Positions 7,949-17,690 of a stretch of DNA of 64,000 nucleotides are shown piece by piece. The DNA lies in contig NZ_JAFNJS010000005.1 of the NCBI RefSeq assembly GCF_019024325.1, forward strand, positions 310,001-374,000, in the 5' to 3' direction. Numbering within the stretch: position 1 is the stretch's first letter; the number at the start of each line of letters is the position of its first letter. Both the position numbers and the translations under genes were made by a program. The notes beneath the pieces were generated by a model, which saw only the letters and a list, made by a program, of their open reading frames with translations, was not told the DNA's origin and did not search any database. This DNA is from Falsiroseomonas tokyonensis (GTDB lineage Bacteria; Pseudomonadota; Alphaproteobacteria; Acetobacterales; Acetobacteraceae).

Positions 7949-8254
7949 ATGCCCGAGATCGACGCCGCCACCCAGACCGAGCTCGAAGCCGCCGCCTTCC
8001 GCCGCCTGGTGCAGCATCTGCGCGAACGCAGCGACGTGCAGAACATCGACATGATGAACCTGGCCGGCTTCTGCCGGAACTGCCTCTCCCGCTGGTACCG
8101 CGAGGAAGCCGCGACCAAGGGCGTGACCATCACGGACCCGGAGGCGCGGGAGATCGTCTATGGCATGCCCTACAAGGAATGGCAGGCGCTGCACCAGAAG
8201 GAGGCGACGGCGGAGCAGAAGGCGAAGTTTGCTGCGGCTAATCCCGGGCATTGA
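7949..8254 (+). CDS. DUF1244 family protein
   Basis: 101 residues from ATG 7949, preceded by a near-perfect AGGAGG. The DUF1244 signature NLAGFCRNCLSRWY is present near residue 35, with the conserved Cys pair, and MPYKEWQALHQ toward the end. The family is small, common in proteobacteria and of unknown biochemical function. The start is fixed by the ribosome site; the frame is also open upstream but that stretch is antisense to the glycerate kinase. A pair of hairpins follows the stop. Confidence 0.9.
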   Translation: MPEIDAATQTELEAAAFRRLVQHLRERSDVQNIDMMNLAGFCRNCLSRWYREEAATKGVTITDPEAREIVYGMPYKEWQALHQKEATAEQKAKFAAANPGH

Positions 8255-8258
8255 GGTC

Positions 8259-8342
8259 GGGGAGGGAAGCATTCCCTCCCCAAGCCTCGCCCCAAAGTCC
8301 CAAAAATAGATGAGGGGTCCGGGGAGAATACCTTCTCCCCGG
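8259..8342. repeat. Twin hairpins between DUF1244 and gapR
   Basis: First: GGGGAGGGAA (8259-8268) and TTCCCTCCCC (8272-8281), 3-base loop. Second: CCGGGGAGAA (8319-8328) and TTCTCCCCGG (8333-8342), 4-base loop. The 37-base spacer includes the only A-rich stretch. Two perfect 10-bp stems in tandem resemble a dispersed palindromic element more than a single terminator, though either could terminate transcription from DUF1244. Confidence 0.65.
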
Positions 8343-8420
8343 CCTTGCTTCCTCCCGTTTGCGCCACCCCCACCCCAGCGCTATACGCCGCGCCTCAACT
8401 TCGTGCCCCGGAGGCCTTCG

Positions 8421-8723
8421 ATGAGTGATTTCGACGCGCAGGAGGCCCAGGCCAGCCGCGACCGCCAGGAGAAGGACCCGGATCCCGAGGTCGGCGGGAT
8501 TGCCGTTGACCGCCTGCGCTCGATCATCGAGCGGGTGGAGCGGCTGGAGGAGGAGCGCAAGGCGCTCGCCGGCGACATCAAGGACATTTTCTCCGAGGCC
8601 AAGTCGGCCGGCTTCGACGTGAAGGTGATCAAGCAGATCATCTCGCTGCGGAAGAAGGAGCCGGCGGAGGTGGAGGAGCAGGAGACGCTGCTCGATCTTT
8701 ACCGCCGCGCGCTGGGCATGTAG
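8421..8723 (+). CDS. gapR: GapR-type nucleoid-associated protein (DUF2312)
   Basis: 100 residues from ATG 8421, preceded by CCGGAGG. The protein has a disordered acidic start, then GGIAVDRLRSIIERVERLEEERKAL as the first coiled coil, IKDIFSEAKSAGFDVKVIKQIISLRKK with the DNA-contacting basic part, and LDLYRRALGM at the end, all typical of DUF2312. In Caulobacter, GapR encircles overtwisted AT-rich DNA and stimulates topoisomerases during replication. Given its size and residue pattern the assignment is firm. An in-frame start at 8310 would add a low-quality leader through the hairpin region and is rejected. Confidence 0.93.
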   Translation: MSDFDAQEAQASRDRQEKDPDPEVGGIAVDRLRSIIERVERLEEERKALAGDIKDIFSEAKSAGFDVKVIKQIISLRKKEPAEVEEQETLLDLYRRALGM

Positions 8724-8756
8724 CGGAAGGCCGTCCAGGGACAGAGGGGCGGCGCG

Positions 8757-9401
8757 ATGTTCTACGAACCGAAGCACGGCAAGCGGGGCCATGGCCTGCC
8801 CTTCGACCCGATCAAGGCCATCGTCGCGCCGCGGCCCATCGGCTGGATCTCCAGCCTGGACGCCAAGGGCCGCCCGAACCTGGCGCCCTACAGCTTCTTC
8901 AACCTGGTGAAGGGGCAGCCGCCGATCGTGGTCTTCGGCAGCGAGGGGCTGAAGCACTCCGCCGCCAATGCCTTCGAGACGCGCGAATTCGTCTTCAACC
9001 TGGTCACCCGGCCGCTGTTCGACGCGATGAATATCTCCTCCGGCGCCCATGCCGAGGGTGAGAACGAGTTCGAGGCCGCGGGCCTGACCATGGCGCCGTG
9101 CAACTTCGTCAAGGCGCCGCGCGTCGCCGAAAGCCCGGCCAGCTTCGAATGCAAGGTGCTGCAGGCGATGGAGCTGCACGACCTGGACGGCAATCCGACC
9201 GACGGCTTCATGGTGCTGGGCCAGGTCGTCGGCATCCATATCGACGAGCGCTACATCGTCGATGGCCGCTTCGATGCGGTCGCCGCCCAGACCATCGCCC
9301 GCTGCGGCTATCGCGACTACAGCCAGGTGACCGAGATGTTCGAGGCGCTGCGCCCGACCGATGGCGGCGCCTTCACGCCCACGACCAGCGACCGCACGTG
9401 A
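8757..9401 (+). CDS. Flavin reductase family protein (FMN-binding split barrel)
   Basis: 214 residues. KAIVAPRPIGWISSLDAKGRPNLAPYSFFN is the flavin-binding strand-loop-strand of the DIM6/NTAB-like flavin reductases, and FVFNLVTRPL plus VKAPRVAESPASFECKV complete the split barrel. Members reduce FMN with NAD(P)H for a partner monooxygenase, or bind FMN as a cofactor. No two-component monooxygenase is adjacent, so the partner is unknown. The stop TGA overlaps the GTG of the following SDR gene, so the two are translationally coupled. Confidence 0.88.
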   Translation: MFYEPKHGKRGHGLPFDPIKAIVAPRPIGWISSLDAKGRPNLAPYSFFNLVKGQPPIVVFGSEGLKHSAANAFETREFVFNLVTRPLFDAMNISSGAHAEGENEFEAAGLTMAPCNFVKAPRVAESPASFECKVLQAMELHDLDGNPTDGFMVLGQVVGIHIDERYIVDGRFDAVAAQTIARCGYRDYSQVTEMFEALRPTDGGAFTPTTSDRT

Positions 9402-10093
9402 AGACCGCGATCATCACCGCGGCCGGCCGGGGCATCGGCGCGGCGGTGGCGCGGCGCCTGTCGGCCGACGGGTTCCGCGTGGCGGTCATGTCGCCCTCCG
9501 GCAATGCGGAGAAGCTGGCGGCGGAGCTGCCGGATGCGCTGGGCGTCACTGGCTCCGTCACGGAACCCGCCGACCTGCAAAGGCTGGTGGACGGCACGCT
9601 GAAAAAATTCGGGCGGATCGACGCGCTGGTGAACAATGCGGGCCACCCGCCCAAGGCGCCGCTCTTCGACCTGACCGATGACCAGTGGCATGCCGGCTTC
9701 GACATGGTGATGCTCTCAGCCATCCGCGCGCTGCGGCTGGTGTTGCCGGGGATGAAGGCGCAGGGCGCGGGGTCCGTCGTGAACCTGTCCTCCTATGCGG
9801 CGCTGGAGCCGGAATCGGATTTCCCGGCGACCACGCTGCGCGCCGCGCTCGGCGCCTGGACCAAGCTGGCGGCGGATGAGCTGGCGCCGGCGGGCATCCG
9901 CGTGAACGCCGTGCTGCCCGGCTTCGTCGACAGCCTGCCGGAGAAGGAAGCCCGCCGCGCCCGCATCCCGCTCGGCCGCTACGCGCGGGCGGAGGAGATC
10001 GCGGCGGCGGTGGCCTGGCTGGTTTCGGACCAGGCCTCCTATGTCACCGGGCAGAGCCTGCGCGTCGATGGCGGGCTGACGCGGCACGTATGA
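9398..10093 (+). CDS. Divergent short-chain dehydrogenase/reductase lacking the YxxxK pair
   Basis: 231 residues from GTG 9398, overlapping the flavin reductase stop (GTGA). The SDR Rossmann fold is clear: TAAGRGIGAAVA for NAD(P) binding, NNAGHPP after the fourth strand, NLSSYAA with the catalytic-position serine, and GIRVNAVLPGFVDS plus YVTGQSLRVDGGL at the end. At the place of the catalytic YxxxK the sequence reads ATTLRAAL, that is Ala and Arg instead of Tyr and Lys. It may be a non-canonical reductase or an inactive partner. Coupling to a flavin reductase suggests one pathway, but the substrate is unknown. Confidence 0.85.
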   Translation: MKTAIITAAGRGIGAAVARRLSADGFRVAVMSPSGNAEKLAAELPDALGVTGSVTEPADLQRLVDGTLKKFGRIDALVNNAGHPPKAPLFDLTDDQWHAGFDMVMLSAIRALRLVLPGMKAQGAGSVVNLSSYAALEPESDFPATTLRAALGAWTKLAADELAPAGIRVNAVLPGFVDSLPEKEARRARIPLGRYARAEEIAAAVAWLVSDQASYVTGQSLRVDGGLTRHV

Positions 10094-10102
10094 CGCGCCG
10101 CC

Positions 10103-11668
10103 CTACAGCACGAAGTCAGCGGCGGTCAGCGTCACTGTCGACATGATCTGGATGGCGAAGTCGGCCTTGCCGTCGCCATTCACATCCGCCTGCACCTGCG
10201 TCGTCGCGCCCATCGCCTCGAACCGCAGCTCTCGCGCATGGTTGCCGAAGGCCGCATCGCCGATGAAGGCGAAGGCCTGGTTGCCCGACACGGTCGTATC
10301 GGCGTCGATCGACCAGAGGTGGAGGCGATCCCCCTCCGCCTGGTTGAAGTCGCGGATGCGGTCGCGTCCTGTGGCGGCCACCGTGCTGTCGCCGATCGAA
10401 AGATAGCGGAAGGTATCGGCCTCGGCGCCGCCGAACAGGAAATCCGCCCCGGCGCCGCCCACCAGCCAGTCCTTCCCCGCTTCGCCATACAACCGGTCGA
10501 TGCCGCCCTGGCCGCTGAGCGTGTCGCCGCCGCCGCCGCCGCTCAGCGTCTCGGTTCCCCCCGTGCCCGTCAGCGCATCGTCGAAGTTGCCGCCGCGCAC
10601 GGCCTCGAAGCCCGAGAAGCTGTCGCCCTCGGCGCCGCCTTCGGCCTGGCCGGTCGCCAGGTCCACCGTGACCGCCACCGACGCATCGGTGTAGGAGAGG
10701 ATGTCGAGGCCGGCGCCGCCCTCCATCAGGTCGGCGCCATCGCCACCGATCACCAGGTCGTCGCCATCCCCGCCCAGCAGCGTGTCCTCGCCGGCATCGC
10801 CGCCCAGCGTATCGTCCCCGCCACCGCCCGTGATCGAATCCAGACCTGCGCGACCGAAGAGCATGTCGGCCGTCGCGCCGCCCAGGATCGTGTCGTCGCC
10901 GTTGCCGCCATCCACTTGGCCGAAGGTCTGGCCGAGCGTGGCATCGAAGACGTCATTGCCGGCGGACAGATAGACATTGCCGTCGATGGTGCCGGTGTTG
11001 ATCACGTGCTCGGCGCCGGCGCCACTGACCAGGGCGGAGTAACCCTCGGTGGCCGAAATCACGCCCGAATTCAACACATCCGAAGCCTGGCCAGCTGCGC
11101 TGCCAATCGTGATCGCGGTGCCCTGGACAGAGGCGATGGTGCCGGTGTTGACGATGCTGGCACCACCGGTGGAGACCTTGACCGTCTCGCCATTCCACCA
11201 GCCCCCGTCATCCGAACCGATGCTCTGGATCAGCCCGCTATTGTTCAGCTCGAGCCTGTTGCTGGACAGGATGCCGCCGCCGGCCGTGATCTCGCCGCTG
11301 TTCAGCACGAGGCCGTAGCCGGTCATGCGGACGCCGTAGTCCTCGGCCTGGATGTACCCGGCATTGGTCACGTGGTGGAAGCTGCCTTGCAGGTAAAGCC
11401 CGTTGGCCCCGCTGATGATGCTGCCATCCGTGGTGACGCGGATATTGGCGCCGCTGCCGGTGTTGATGCCATTGCCCAGCGCCGTGAAGATGTCGCCCGA
11501 CAGCATCACGACCACCTCCTCGGTGCCGTTCACGCCGTGGCTGCCAAGGCCGGTGGTGGCCAGGACGGCATCGGGTCCGACCATGAGCGTGTCGTAGCTG
11601 CCGAGCTGGTAGACCGGCGCATTGGACGCGTTCGTGGTCTGGTCGGCATTGGTGAAGATCGTCGCCAT
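10103..11668 (-). CDS. RTX-type calcium-binding secreted protein
   Basis: 521 residues without a signal peptide. The N-terminal half (about residues 1-225) is a repeat-rich beta-helix-like region (VLNSGEITAG, IVNTGTIAS, VLNSGVISA). About residues 235-400 hold at least eight RTX nonapeptide-type repeats (GGNGDDTILGG, GGGGDDTLGG, GGDGDDLVIGG, GGAGADFLFGG) that bind calcium. The C-terminus resembles the serralysin-type domain (DRIRDFNQAEGDRLHL, then DVNGDGKADFAI) and ends in hydrophobic DFVL, as type I secretion substrates do. No HlyB/HlyD/TolC genes are in this window. It ends 9 bases from the SDR stop, convergent. Confidence 0.88.
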   Translation of the reverse strand: MATIFTNADQTTNASNAPVYQLGSYDTLMVGPDAVLATTGLGSHGVNGTEEVVVMLSGDIFTALGNGINTGSGANIRVTTDGSIISGANGLYLQGSFHHVTNAGYIQAEDYGVRMTGYGLVLNSGEITAGGGILSSNRLELNNSGLIQSIGSDDGGWWNGETVKVSTGGASIVNTGTIASVQGTAITIGSAAGQASDVLNSGVISATEGYSALVSGAGAEHVINTGTIDGNVYLSAGNDVFDATLGQTFGQVDGGNGDDTILGGATADMLFGRAGLDSITGGGGDDTLGGDAGEDTLLGGDGDDLVIGGDGADLMEGGAGLDILSYTDASVAVTVDLATGQAEGGAEGDSFSGFEAVRGGNFDDALTGTGGTETLSGGGGGDTLSGQGGIDRLYGEAGKDWLVGGAGADFLFGGAEADTFRYLSIGDSTVAATGRDRIRDFNQAEGDRLHLWSIDADTTVSGNQAFAFIGDAAFGNHARELRFEAMGATTQVQADVNGDGKADFAIQIMSTVTLTAADFVL

Positions 11669-11830
11669 GCTGGCATTCCCCGTAAGGCTGAGCGGCGGCC
11701 GAGGCCGCGATGCCGCCGTTCTAGGGGTCTTCCATGTCGAACATGTTCCGCCGCCACGTCGCGCCGTGCTGCGGCGGAGGAGATACGGCGCAGCCTATGT
11801 CGCGTCAGGCACGCCCGGTTTCGCCGCGTT

Positions 11831-13564
11831 TCACCGCTTGGTGAGGCTCTCCACCGCCGCCGCATGCTGCTGCAGCACCAGCCGCCGCTTCACCTTCATG
11901 GTCGGCGTCAGCAGGCCGTTCTCCACGGTGAAGGGCTCCACCACCGTGCTGGCGCGGATGCGCTCGATGTTCGAGAGCTTGCCGTTCACCCGGGCGATGG
12001 CGGCCTGCACCTTCTCCGCCGCGCCCTCGGCCGGCACCACCAGCGCCACGATGGCGGGGCGGCCCTCGCCGGCGACCACCGCCTGGGCGATCTCGGGCTC
12101 GGCCATCAGCAGGCCTTCCAGCTTGGCGGGGCTGACCATGTCGCCGCCAAGGGTCTTGATGAAGTCCCGCTTGCGGTCGGTGATGCGGATATAGCCGTCC
12201 GTGATCTCGCCCACGTCGCCGGTGTGCAGCCAGCCGTCGATCAGGGCGCGGGCGGTGCTCTCGGCGTCGTTCCAGTAGCCGTCCATCACCAGGTCGCCGC
12301 GCACACAAAGCTCGCCATCCTCGGCGATGCGCGCCTCCACCCCCGGCAGGGGCGGGCCCACGGTGGTTCGGCGGTTTTCCCAGGGCGGGTTCACGCTGAT
12401 GACCGGGCCGGCCTCGGTCTGGCCATAGCCCTGAATGACGGGCAGGCCGAAGGCGAGGAAGAAGCCCGAGAGGTCCGGGTCCAGCCGCGCCCCGCCCGAG
12501 ACCAGCGCCAGCAGCTTGCCGCCGAAGCGGTCCCGGATTTTTGCCCCGACCAGCCGGTCCAGAACGGCATGCTGCGCGCGTTCGAACAGGGAAAGCCGGC
12601 CGTCCAGCCGCTTCAGCCCCAGCGCCAGGGCGCGCGCAAACAGCTTGGCCTTGAACCCGCCGTCCTTCTCCACCTGCGCCTCGATCCGCCCCCGCAGAAC
12701 CTCGAACAGGCGGGGCACGGCGGTGATGACGGTGGGCTGCACCTCCTTCAGCTCCGCCGCCAGCCGGTCGGCGCCGCGCGAATAGACCACCTCCAGCCCC
12801 GGCGAGGGCAGCAGGAAGCCGCCCACCGTATGCTCGTAGCTGTGCGACAGCGGCAGGAAGGAGAGGTAGGGCGTGCCGTCCAGGTGCAGCCGCGTCGCGA
12901 TCCGGGCCACGCCCTCCCGGTTCGCCAGCATGGCGCGGTGCGGCAGCATCACCCCCTTGGGCAGGCCGCCGGTGCCGCTGGTATAGACGAGGCAGGCCAG
13001 GCGCCCGGGCGGAATCTGCTCCGCCTCCGCCGCCAGCAGGTCGAGGTCGGCGGGGGTGGCCAGCGCCGCGTCCCAGTCCAGGCAGCCCTGCGTGCCGGGC
13101 TCCATGCAGACCAGCTTTTCCAGAGTCACCCCGCGCTGGGCCGCGCCCTGCAGCACGCGCTCGGCCAGCTTGCCGGTCGAGACGATGGCGAAGCTGGCGC
13201 CGCTATCGGCCAGGATGTGGCCATGATCGGCGACGGTATTGGTGGTGTAGGTGGGCACCGTCACGGCGCCGATCGCCATGATCGCGGTATCGGCGATGGG
13301 GAATTCCGGCCGGTTTTCCGAGACCAGCAGCACCCGGTCGCCGGGCGAAACGCCCTGGGCCCGCAGGAAGGCGGCCAGGGCGGCGACGCGCTGGCCGAAT
13401 TCGCCCCAGCTGGTGCGCTGCCACCCGCCCTGCCAATGCCGCAGCATGGGCCGGCCGCGCCAGCCGCGCGCCAGGTCCAGCATCATATGCGGCAGGCTGT
13501 TCCAGCCCCGCGCTCCGGCGCTTTCCATCCCCGACAGGCTCTCCCGGTATTGGGGCGGGATCAT
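11831..13564 (-). CDS. Long-chain acyl-CoA synthetase (AMP-forming)
   Basis: 577 residues from ATG 13564; a TTG at 13588 could extend it by eight residues. The adenylation signature VYTSGTGGLPKGVM, the GYGQTEAGPVIS motif and GWLHTGDVGEITDGYIRITDRKRD place it in the FadD15/FAA1-like long-chain acyl-CoA ligase group. The catalytic lysine of the C-terminal subdomain is in LTPTMKVKRR. It activates fatty acids to acyl-CoA for degradation or lipid synthesis. No beta-oxidation genes are adjacent. The 162-bp gap between its stop and the upstream RTX gene start shows no clear promoter beyond a GGGGAA ribosome site for the RTX gene. Confidence 0.93.
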   Translation of the reverse strand: MIPPQYRESLSGMESAGARGWNSLPHMMLDLARGWRGRPMLRHWQGGWQRTSWGEFGQRVAALAAFLRAQGVSPGDRVLLVSENRPEFPIADTAIMAIGAVTVPTYTTNTVADHGHILADSGASFAIVSTGKLAERVLQGAAQRGVTLEKLVCMEPGTQGCLDWDAALATPADLDLLAAEAEQIPPGRLACLVYTSGTGGLPKGVMLPHRAMLANREGVARIATRLHLDGTPYLSFLPLSHSYEHTVGGFLLPSPGLEVVYSRGADRLAAELKEVQPTVITAVPRLFEVLRGRIEAQVEKDGGFKAKLFARALALGLKRLDGRLSLFERAQHAVLDRLVGAKIRDRFGGKLLALVSGGARLDPDLSGFFLAFGLPVIQGYGQTEAGPVISVNPPWENRRTTVGPPLPGVEARIAEDGELCVRGDLVMDGYWNDAESTARALIDGWLHTGDVGEITDGYIRITDRKRDFIKTLGGDMVSPAKLEGLLMAEPEIAQAVVAGEGRPAIVALVVPAEGAAEKVQAAIARVNGKLSNIERIRASTVVEPFTVENGLLTPTMKVKRRLVLQQHAAAVESLTKR

Positions 13565-13636
13565 GCCATGCGGGCAGGCCTGGGCCAAATCGCCGCGCGG
13601 CTCCGGCGGGCCGCGCGCGGGGCAGGGGCGCCGATA

Positions 13637-15703
13637 TCAGGCCGCGCGCAGCTCCACCATGAAGCGGCCGACCTCCGCCCGCAGCTTCTCCGCCTGGCGC
13701 GACAGCTCGCTGGAGGCGGCACGCACTTCATCCGCCGCATGGCCGGTGCGTTCGGCATCGGCATTCACGCCATTGGCGTGGTCGGCCGCTGCCGCGGTGC
13801 CGCGGGCGGCCTCGGTCACCGCCCGGTTGATCGCCTGGGTCGCCTCGGCCTGCTGGCCGGCGGTTTCCGCCACCTGGCTGGTCGCCTCGCCCACCGCGGC
13901 GATGATGCGGGCGATGTCGGAAATGGCGGCCACGGTGCGGCTGGTCTCGGCCTGCATGGCGTTGATCTGGCCGCTGATCTCGTCGGTGGCCTTGGCGGTC
14001 TGCGCCGCCAGCGCCTTCACCTCCCCCGCCACGACGGCAAAACCCTTGCCGGCCTCCCCGGCACGGGCCGCCTCGATGGTCGCGTTCAGCGCCAGCAGGT
14101 TGGTCTGGCCGGCGATATCCGTGATCATCTGCACCACCGCGCCGATCCGGTCCGCGGCCTCGGACAGGCTGCGCACATTGCGATCGGCCTCCTGCGCCGC
14201 GCCGGTGGCAGCGCGGGCCTGGTCGGCGCCGTGGCGGATCTGCTGGGTGACGGCGTTGAAGGACGCGGCGAGCTCCTCCGCCGCGCCGGCCACCGTCTCC
14301 ACGCTGCCATTGGCGCGGGAGGCGGCATCGGCCACGGCGGCGGCATGGGCGCTGCCATCGGCGGCGATGCCGGCCATGCCATGGGCGGTGGCATCCAGCT
14401 GGGTGGAGGCCGCGGCCACCGCTTCCAGCATGCTGCCGGCCTGTTCCTCGAACTGCCGCAGCAGCGCATCCACCCGTTCCACGCGGGCCAGGCGCTGCGC
14501 CTGTTCGCGCGCCCGCGCCTCGGTTTCTGCCACCCGCTCCAGGGATCCGGCGCGCAGCGTCTCCACCGCCTCCGCCATCTCGCCCAGCTCATCGGTCCGG
14601 CCGCGGCCGGGCACCGCCAGCGTCAGGTCGCCGGCGGCAATGCCGCCGACGCTGGCGGTCAGCGCGCGGATCGGCCCGACCAGCCGGCGCAGCAGCAGCA
14701 CCGCGCCGCCCAGCGCGGCCACGAAGCACAGCGCGGCAAGGCCGATGGCCAGCGCCAGGCCGGTCTGCGCCTCGGCGATGCTGCGATCCGCGATCGCGGC
14801 AGCCTCATCCAGCGCGGCGTCGCGCAGCACCAGGATTTCCGCCTGGGCGGGACGGGACCAACTGCGGAATTCGGCGAAGCTGGTGGTCCAGGGCGTCTCC
14901 GGCGCGGCCAGGCGCTGCCGGGCGGTGGCCACCTGGCGGCGCCAATGCGGCTCGTTCTGCTCAACGAAGCTCTGCTTCTGCGAGGCGAGCGCCGCTTCCA
15001 GCGCGGTGGAGGCGGTGCTGGCCGCCAGCAGGCGCTGCACCGAGGTCCAGGCCTGGTCAACGCCGGCGGTCAGCGCCTCCGCCGTCTGCACCGCCTGCGG
15101 CGTCACCGCCGTGCCGCTGAGCCAGGTGGAGATCAGCGCATTGCGGCGCCCAGCCTGGTCGCGCATGTCCATGACGGTGGAGGAGGCCTCGATCAGCAGC
15201 GCCAGTTCCGGCGCCGTGCGGGCCACGTCCCGCGCCGCGGCGGCGGAAACGCCCAGCAGCGTGGCCACCGCCGCATTGCGCGCGGCGGTCCCGGCGGCGG
15301 GCAGGGCGGCATCGCGGCGGTCCGCCGGCAGGGCCAGGGCCTGGTCGACCCGGGCCCGGAAGGCCGCCAGCTGTTCCGCCACCCGGCGCACCGCGGCCGC
15401 ATCCAGCCCGGCCCGCGCGGCGCTGGCGCTGCTCGCCTCCAGCAGCCGGATGGTGGCGGCGGCATCGCCGGCCACCTGGGTGCGGTTCGGATTGGCCTCC
15501 CGCAGCACGCTGCTGTAGCCGCCGATCTCCACCGCCACGGCGCTGACCGCCCGCTGCGCGTCGCTCGCCGCCTGCAGCGCGGCCACCGCCTGCTCCGTCC
15601 GTCCCATATCCCGCGCCGCGCCCGCCGCCAGCCAGAGCGAGGCGATCAGCCCCGGGATCGCGACCAGGCAGAAGCCCAGGATGAACATGGTTCGGATGCG
15701 CAT
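13637..15703 (-). CDS. Methyl-accepting chemotaxis protein
   Basis: 688 residues from ATG 15703, chosen because AGAAGG stands 8 bases upstream and the first helix ([21 protein letters not shown], split here by its own start) follows at once. The periplasmic sensor region spans about residues 30-290 and is all-helical. A second membrane helix ([18 protein letters not shown]) is followed by HAMP ([18 protein letters not shown]) and the signalling hairpin with [20 protein letters not shown] and [13 protein letters not shown]. It relays ligand binding to CheA/CheW. There is no C-terminal CheR-docking pentapeptide. No che genes are near, so it is an orphan receptor. Confidence 0.95.
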   Translation of the reverse strand: MRIRTMFILGFCLVAIPGLIASLWLAAGAARDMGRTEQAVAALQAASDAQRAVSAVAVEIGGYSSVLREANPNRTQVAGDAAATIRLLEASSASAARAGLDAAAVRRVAEQLAAFRARVDQALALPADRRDAALPAAGTAARNAAVATLLGVSAAAARDVARTAPELALLIEASSTVMDMRDQAGRRNALISTWLSGTAVTPQAVQTAEALTAGVDQAWTSVQRLLAASTASTALEAALASQKQSFVEQNEPHWRRQVATARQRLAAPETPWTTSFAEFRSWSRPAQAEILVLRDAALDEAAAIADRSIAEAQTGLALAIGLAALCFVAALGGAVLLLRRLVGPIRALTASVGGIAAGDLTLAVPGRGRTDELGEMAEAVETLRAGSLERVAETEARAREQAQRLARVERVDALLRQFEEQAGSMLEAVAAASTQLDATAHGMAGIAADGSAHAAAVADAASRANGSVETVAGAAEELAASFNAVTQQIRHGADQARAATGAAQEADRNVRSLSEAADRIGAVVQMITDIAGQTNLLALNATIEAARAGEAGKGFAVVAGEVKALAAQTAKATDEISGQINAMQAETSRTVAAISDIARIIAAVGEATSQVAETAGQQAEATQAINRAVTEAARGTAAAADHANGVNADAERTGHAADEVRAASSELSRQAEKLRAEVGRFMVELRAA

Positions 15704-15829
15704 GCGGAAACCTTCTGGTAGCCGGCCAAGGCCCGCAGTCTGGGGCCGAATGGTTGCCAATTCCGAAGCATCACGCCCAATTGCCGGCTGCCCGTTGGCC
15801 TCGCGCCGGGGCGGGCTATATGCAGAGGC

Positions 15830-17686
15830 GTGACCCAGAACAGCGCCCCCGCATCCCTTCCCGATTCGTCCCACGCCGCGCCGCTTCCGGCCTGGGACCT
15901 GTCCGACCTCTATGCCTCGCCGGGCGATCCGCGGCTGCAGGCGGATCTCGACCGGGCGGAGGCCGAGGCCAAGGCCTTCCATTCCGCCCATGCAGGCCGC
16001 CTGGCCCATTCCTCAGGCGATGCCCTGGCCGCGGCCATCGCCACCTATGAGCGGATCGAGGAGGTGCTGGGTCGGGCCATGTCCTATGCCCAGCTGTTGT
16101 TCTCCGGCGATGCGCAATCGGCCGAGAATGGCCGCTTCTACCAGACGGTGCAGGAGCGGGTGACGGCGATCAGCAGCCACCTGCTGTTCCTGACGCTGGA
16201 GATCAACCGGCTGGAGGATGCGGCGCTGGAGGCGAAGCTGCGGCAATCCGCGGCGCTCGCCCGCTGGCAGCCCTGGCTGCGCGACCTGCGGGTCTTCCGC
16301 GCCCACCAGCTGTCCGACGAGCTGGAAAAGCTGCTGCATGAGAAGGAGGTCACCGGCCGGTCCGCCTGGAACCGCCTGTTCGATGAGACGGTGGCGGGCA
16401 TGCGCGTGCCGGTGGGGGGCGAGGAGCTGACCGTCTCCGCCGCGCTGAACAATCTTTCGTCCAGCGACCGCGCGGTGCGTGCCGCGGCCGCGCAGGGCGT
16501 CTCGGCGGCCTTTGGCGAGCGGGTGCGGCTGTTCTCGCTGATCACCAATACGCTGGCCAAGGACAAGGAGATCATTGACGGCTGGCGCCGCTACCCGCGC
16601 CCCACCTCCGCCCGCAACCGCGCCAATATGGTGGAGGACGAGGTGGTGGATGCGCTGGTCTCCGCCGTCTGGTCCAGCCTGCCGCGGCTGTCGCACCGCT
16701 ACTACGCCATGAAGGCGAAGTGGCTGGGCCTGCCGAAGCTGCAGCACTGGGACCGCAACGCGCCGCTGCCGGAGGATACCGACAGCACCATCCCCTGGCC
16801 GGAGGCGGTGGACCGCGTGCGCGCCGCCTATCGCGCCTTCAGCCCGGAGCTGGAGCGCGTCGCCGCGCCCTTCTTCGAGAAGCCCTGGATCGACGCCGCG
16901 CTGCGCCCCGGCAAGGCGTCGGGGGCCTTCGCCCATCCGACGGTGCCGAGCGCGCATCCCTATCTGCTGCTGAACTACCACGGCAAGGCGCGGGACGTGA
17001 TGACGCTGGCGCATGAACTGGGCCATGGCGTGCACCAGGTGCTGGCGGCCCGGCAGGGCTACCTGATGTCCTCGACGCCGCTGACGCTGGCCGAGACCGC
17101 CAGCGTCTTCGGCGAGATGCTGACCTTCCGCGCCGTGCTGGATGCCGAGACCGACCCGAAGAAGCGGCGCATGCTGCTGGCCGGCAAGGTGGAGGACATG
17201 CTGAACACGGTGGTCCGCCAGATCGCCTTCTACCGCTTCGAAACGCTGCTGCACGATGAGCGCCGCAAGGGCGAGCTGTCGCATGAGCGGATCGGCGAGA
17301 TCTGGATGCAGGTGCAGACCGAGAGCCTGGGCCCGGCCTTCGACTTCACGCCGGACTACAGCGTCTACTGGGCCTATATCCCGCACTTCGTGCACACGCC
17401 CTTCTACGTCTACGCCTATGCCTTCGGCGATTGCCTGGTGAATGCGCTGTATGGCGTGTTCCGGGAGGGGCATCCGCGCTTCCAGGAGAAGTACCTGGAG
17501 ATGCTGAAGGCCGGCGGGACGAAGCGGCACAAGGATCTGCTGGCGCCCTTCGGCCTCGATGCCTCCGACCCCGCCTTCTGGAACAAGGGGCTGGACGTGA
17601 TCTCGGGCTTCATCGACGAGCTGGAGCGTGCCTCCCAGGACGACCAGGCCGCGCGCCCCGACGCGCCGCTCAAGAGGGCTGGCTGA
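15830..17686 (+). CDS. pepF: M3 family oligoendopeptidase F
   Basis: 618 residues starting at GTG 15830. The zinc site HELGH is at residues 395-399, followed about 25 residues later by the third ligand region ETASVFGEM. The upstream helical domain and C-terminal [17 protein letters not shown] and [15 protein letters not shown] fit PepF-type oligopeptidases, which degrade peptides of about 7-20 residues in the cytoplasm. No signal peptide is visible. It is divergent from the chemotaxis receptor and is followed after 4 bases by an ABC1 kinase gene, suggesting one transcript. Confidence 0.93.
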   Translation: MTQNSAPASLPDSSHAAPLPAWDLSDLYASPGDPRLQADLDRAEAEAKAFHSAHAGRLAHSSGDALAAAIATYERIEEVLGRAMSYAQLLFSGDAQSAENGRFYQTVQERVTAISSHLLFLTLEINRLEDAALEAKLRQSAALARWQPWLRDLRVFRAHQLSDELEKLLHEKEVTGRSAWNRLFDETVAGMRVPVGGEELTVSAALNNLSSSDRAVRAAAAQGVSAAFGERVRLFSLITNTLAKDKEIIDGWRRYPRPTSARNRANMVEDEVVDALVSAVWSSLPRLSHRYYAMKAKWLGLPKLQHWDRNAPLPEDTDSTIPWPEAVDRVRAAYRAFSPELERVAAPFFEKPWIDAALRPGKASGAFAHPTVPSAHPYLLLNYHGKARDVMTLAHELGHGVHQVLAARQGYLMSSTPLTLAETASVFGEMLTFRAVLDAETDPKKRRMLLAGKVEDMLNTVVRQIAFYRFETLLHDERRKGELSHERIGEIWMQVQTESLGPAFDFTPDYSVYWAYIPHFVHTPFYVYAYAFGDCLVNALYGVFREGHPRFQEKYLEMLKAGGTKRHKDLLAPFGLDASDPAFWNKGLDVISGFIDELERASQDDQAARPDAPLKRAG

Positions 17687-17690
17687 ACCG

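Noticed and set aside
10500-10980. Regular repeats that could look like a CRISPR array
   Set aside because: They are degenerate codon-level RTX repeats of the protein GGxGxDxxxGG, with no constant repeat or unique spacers.
10238-15721. Very long open frame (over 1800 codons) on the plus strand
   Set aside because: It is antisense to the RTX, acyl-CoA ligase and chemotaxis receptor genes and encodes His/Arg/Gly-rich sequence without domains; typical of GC-rich DNA.
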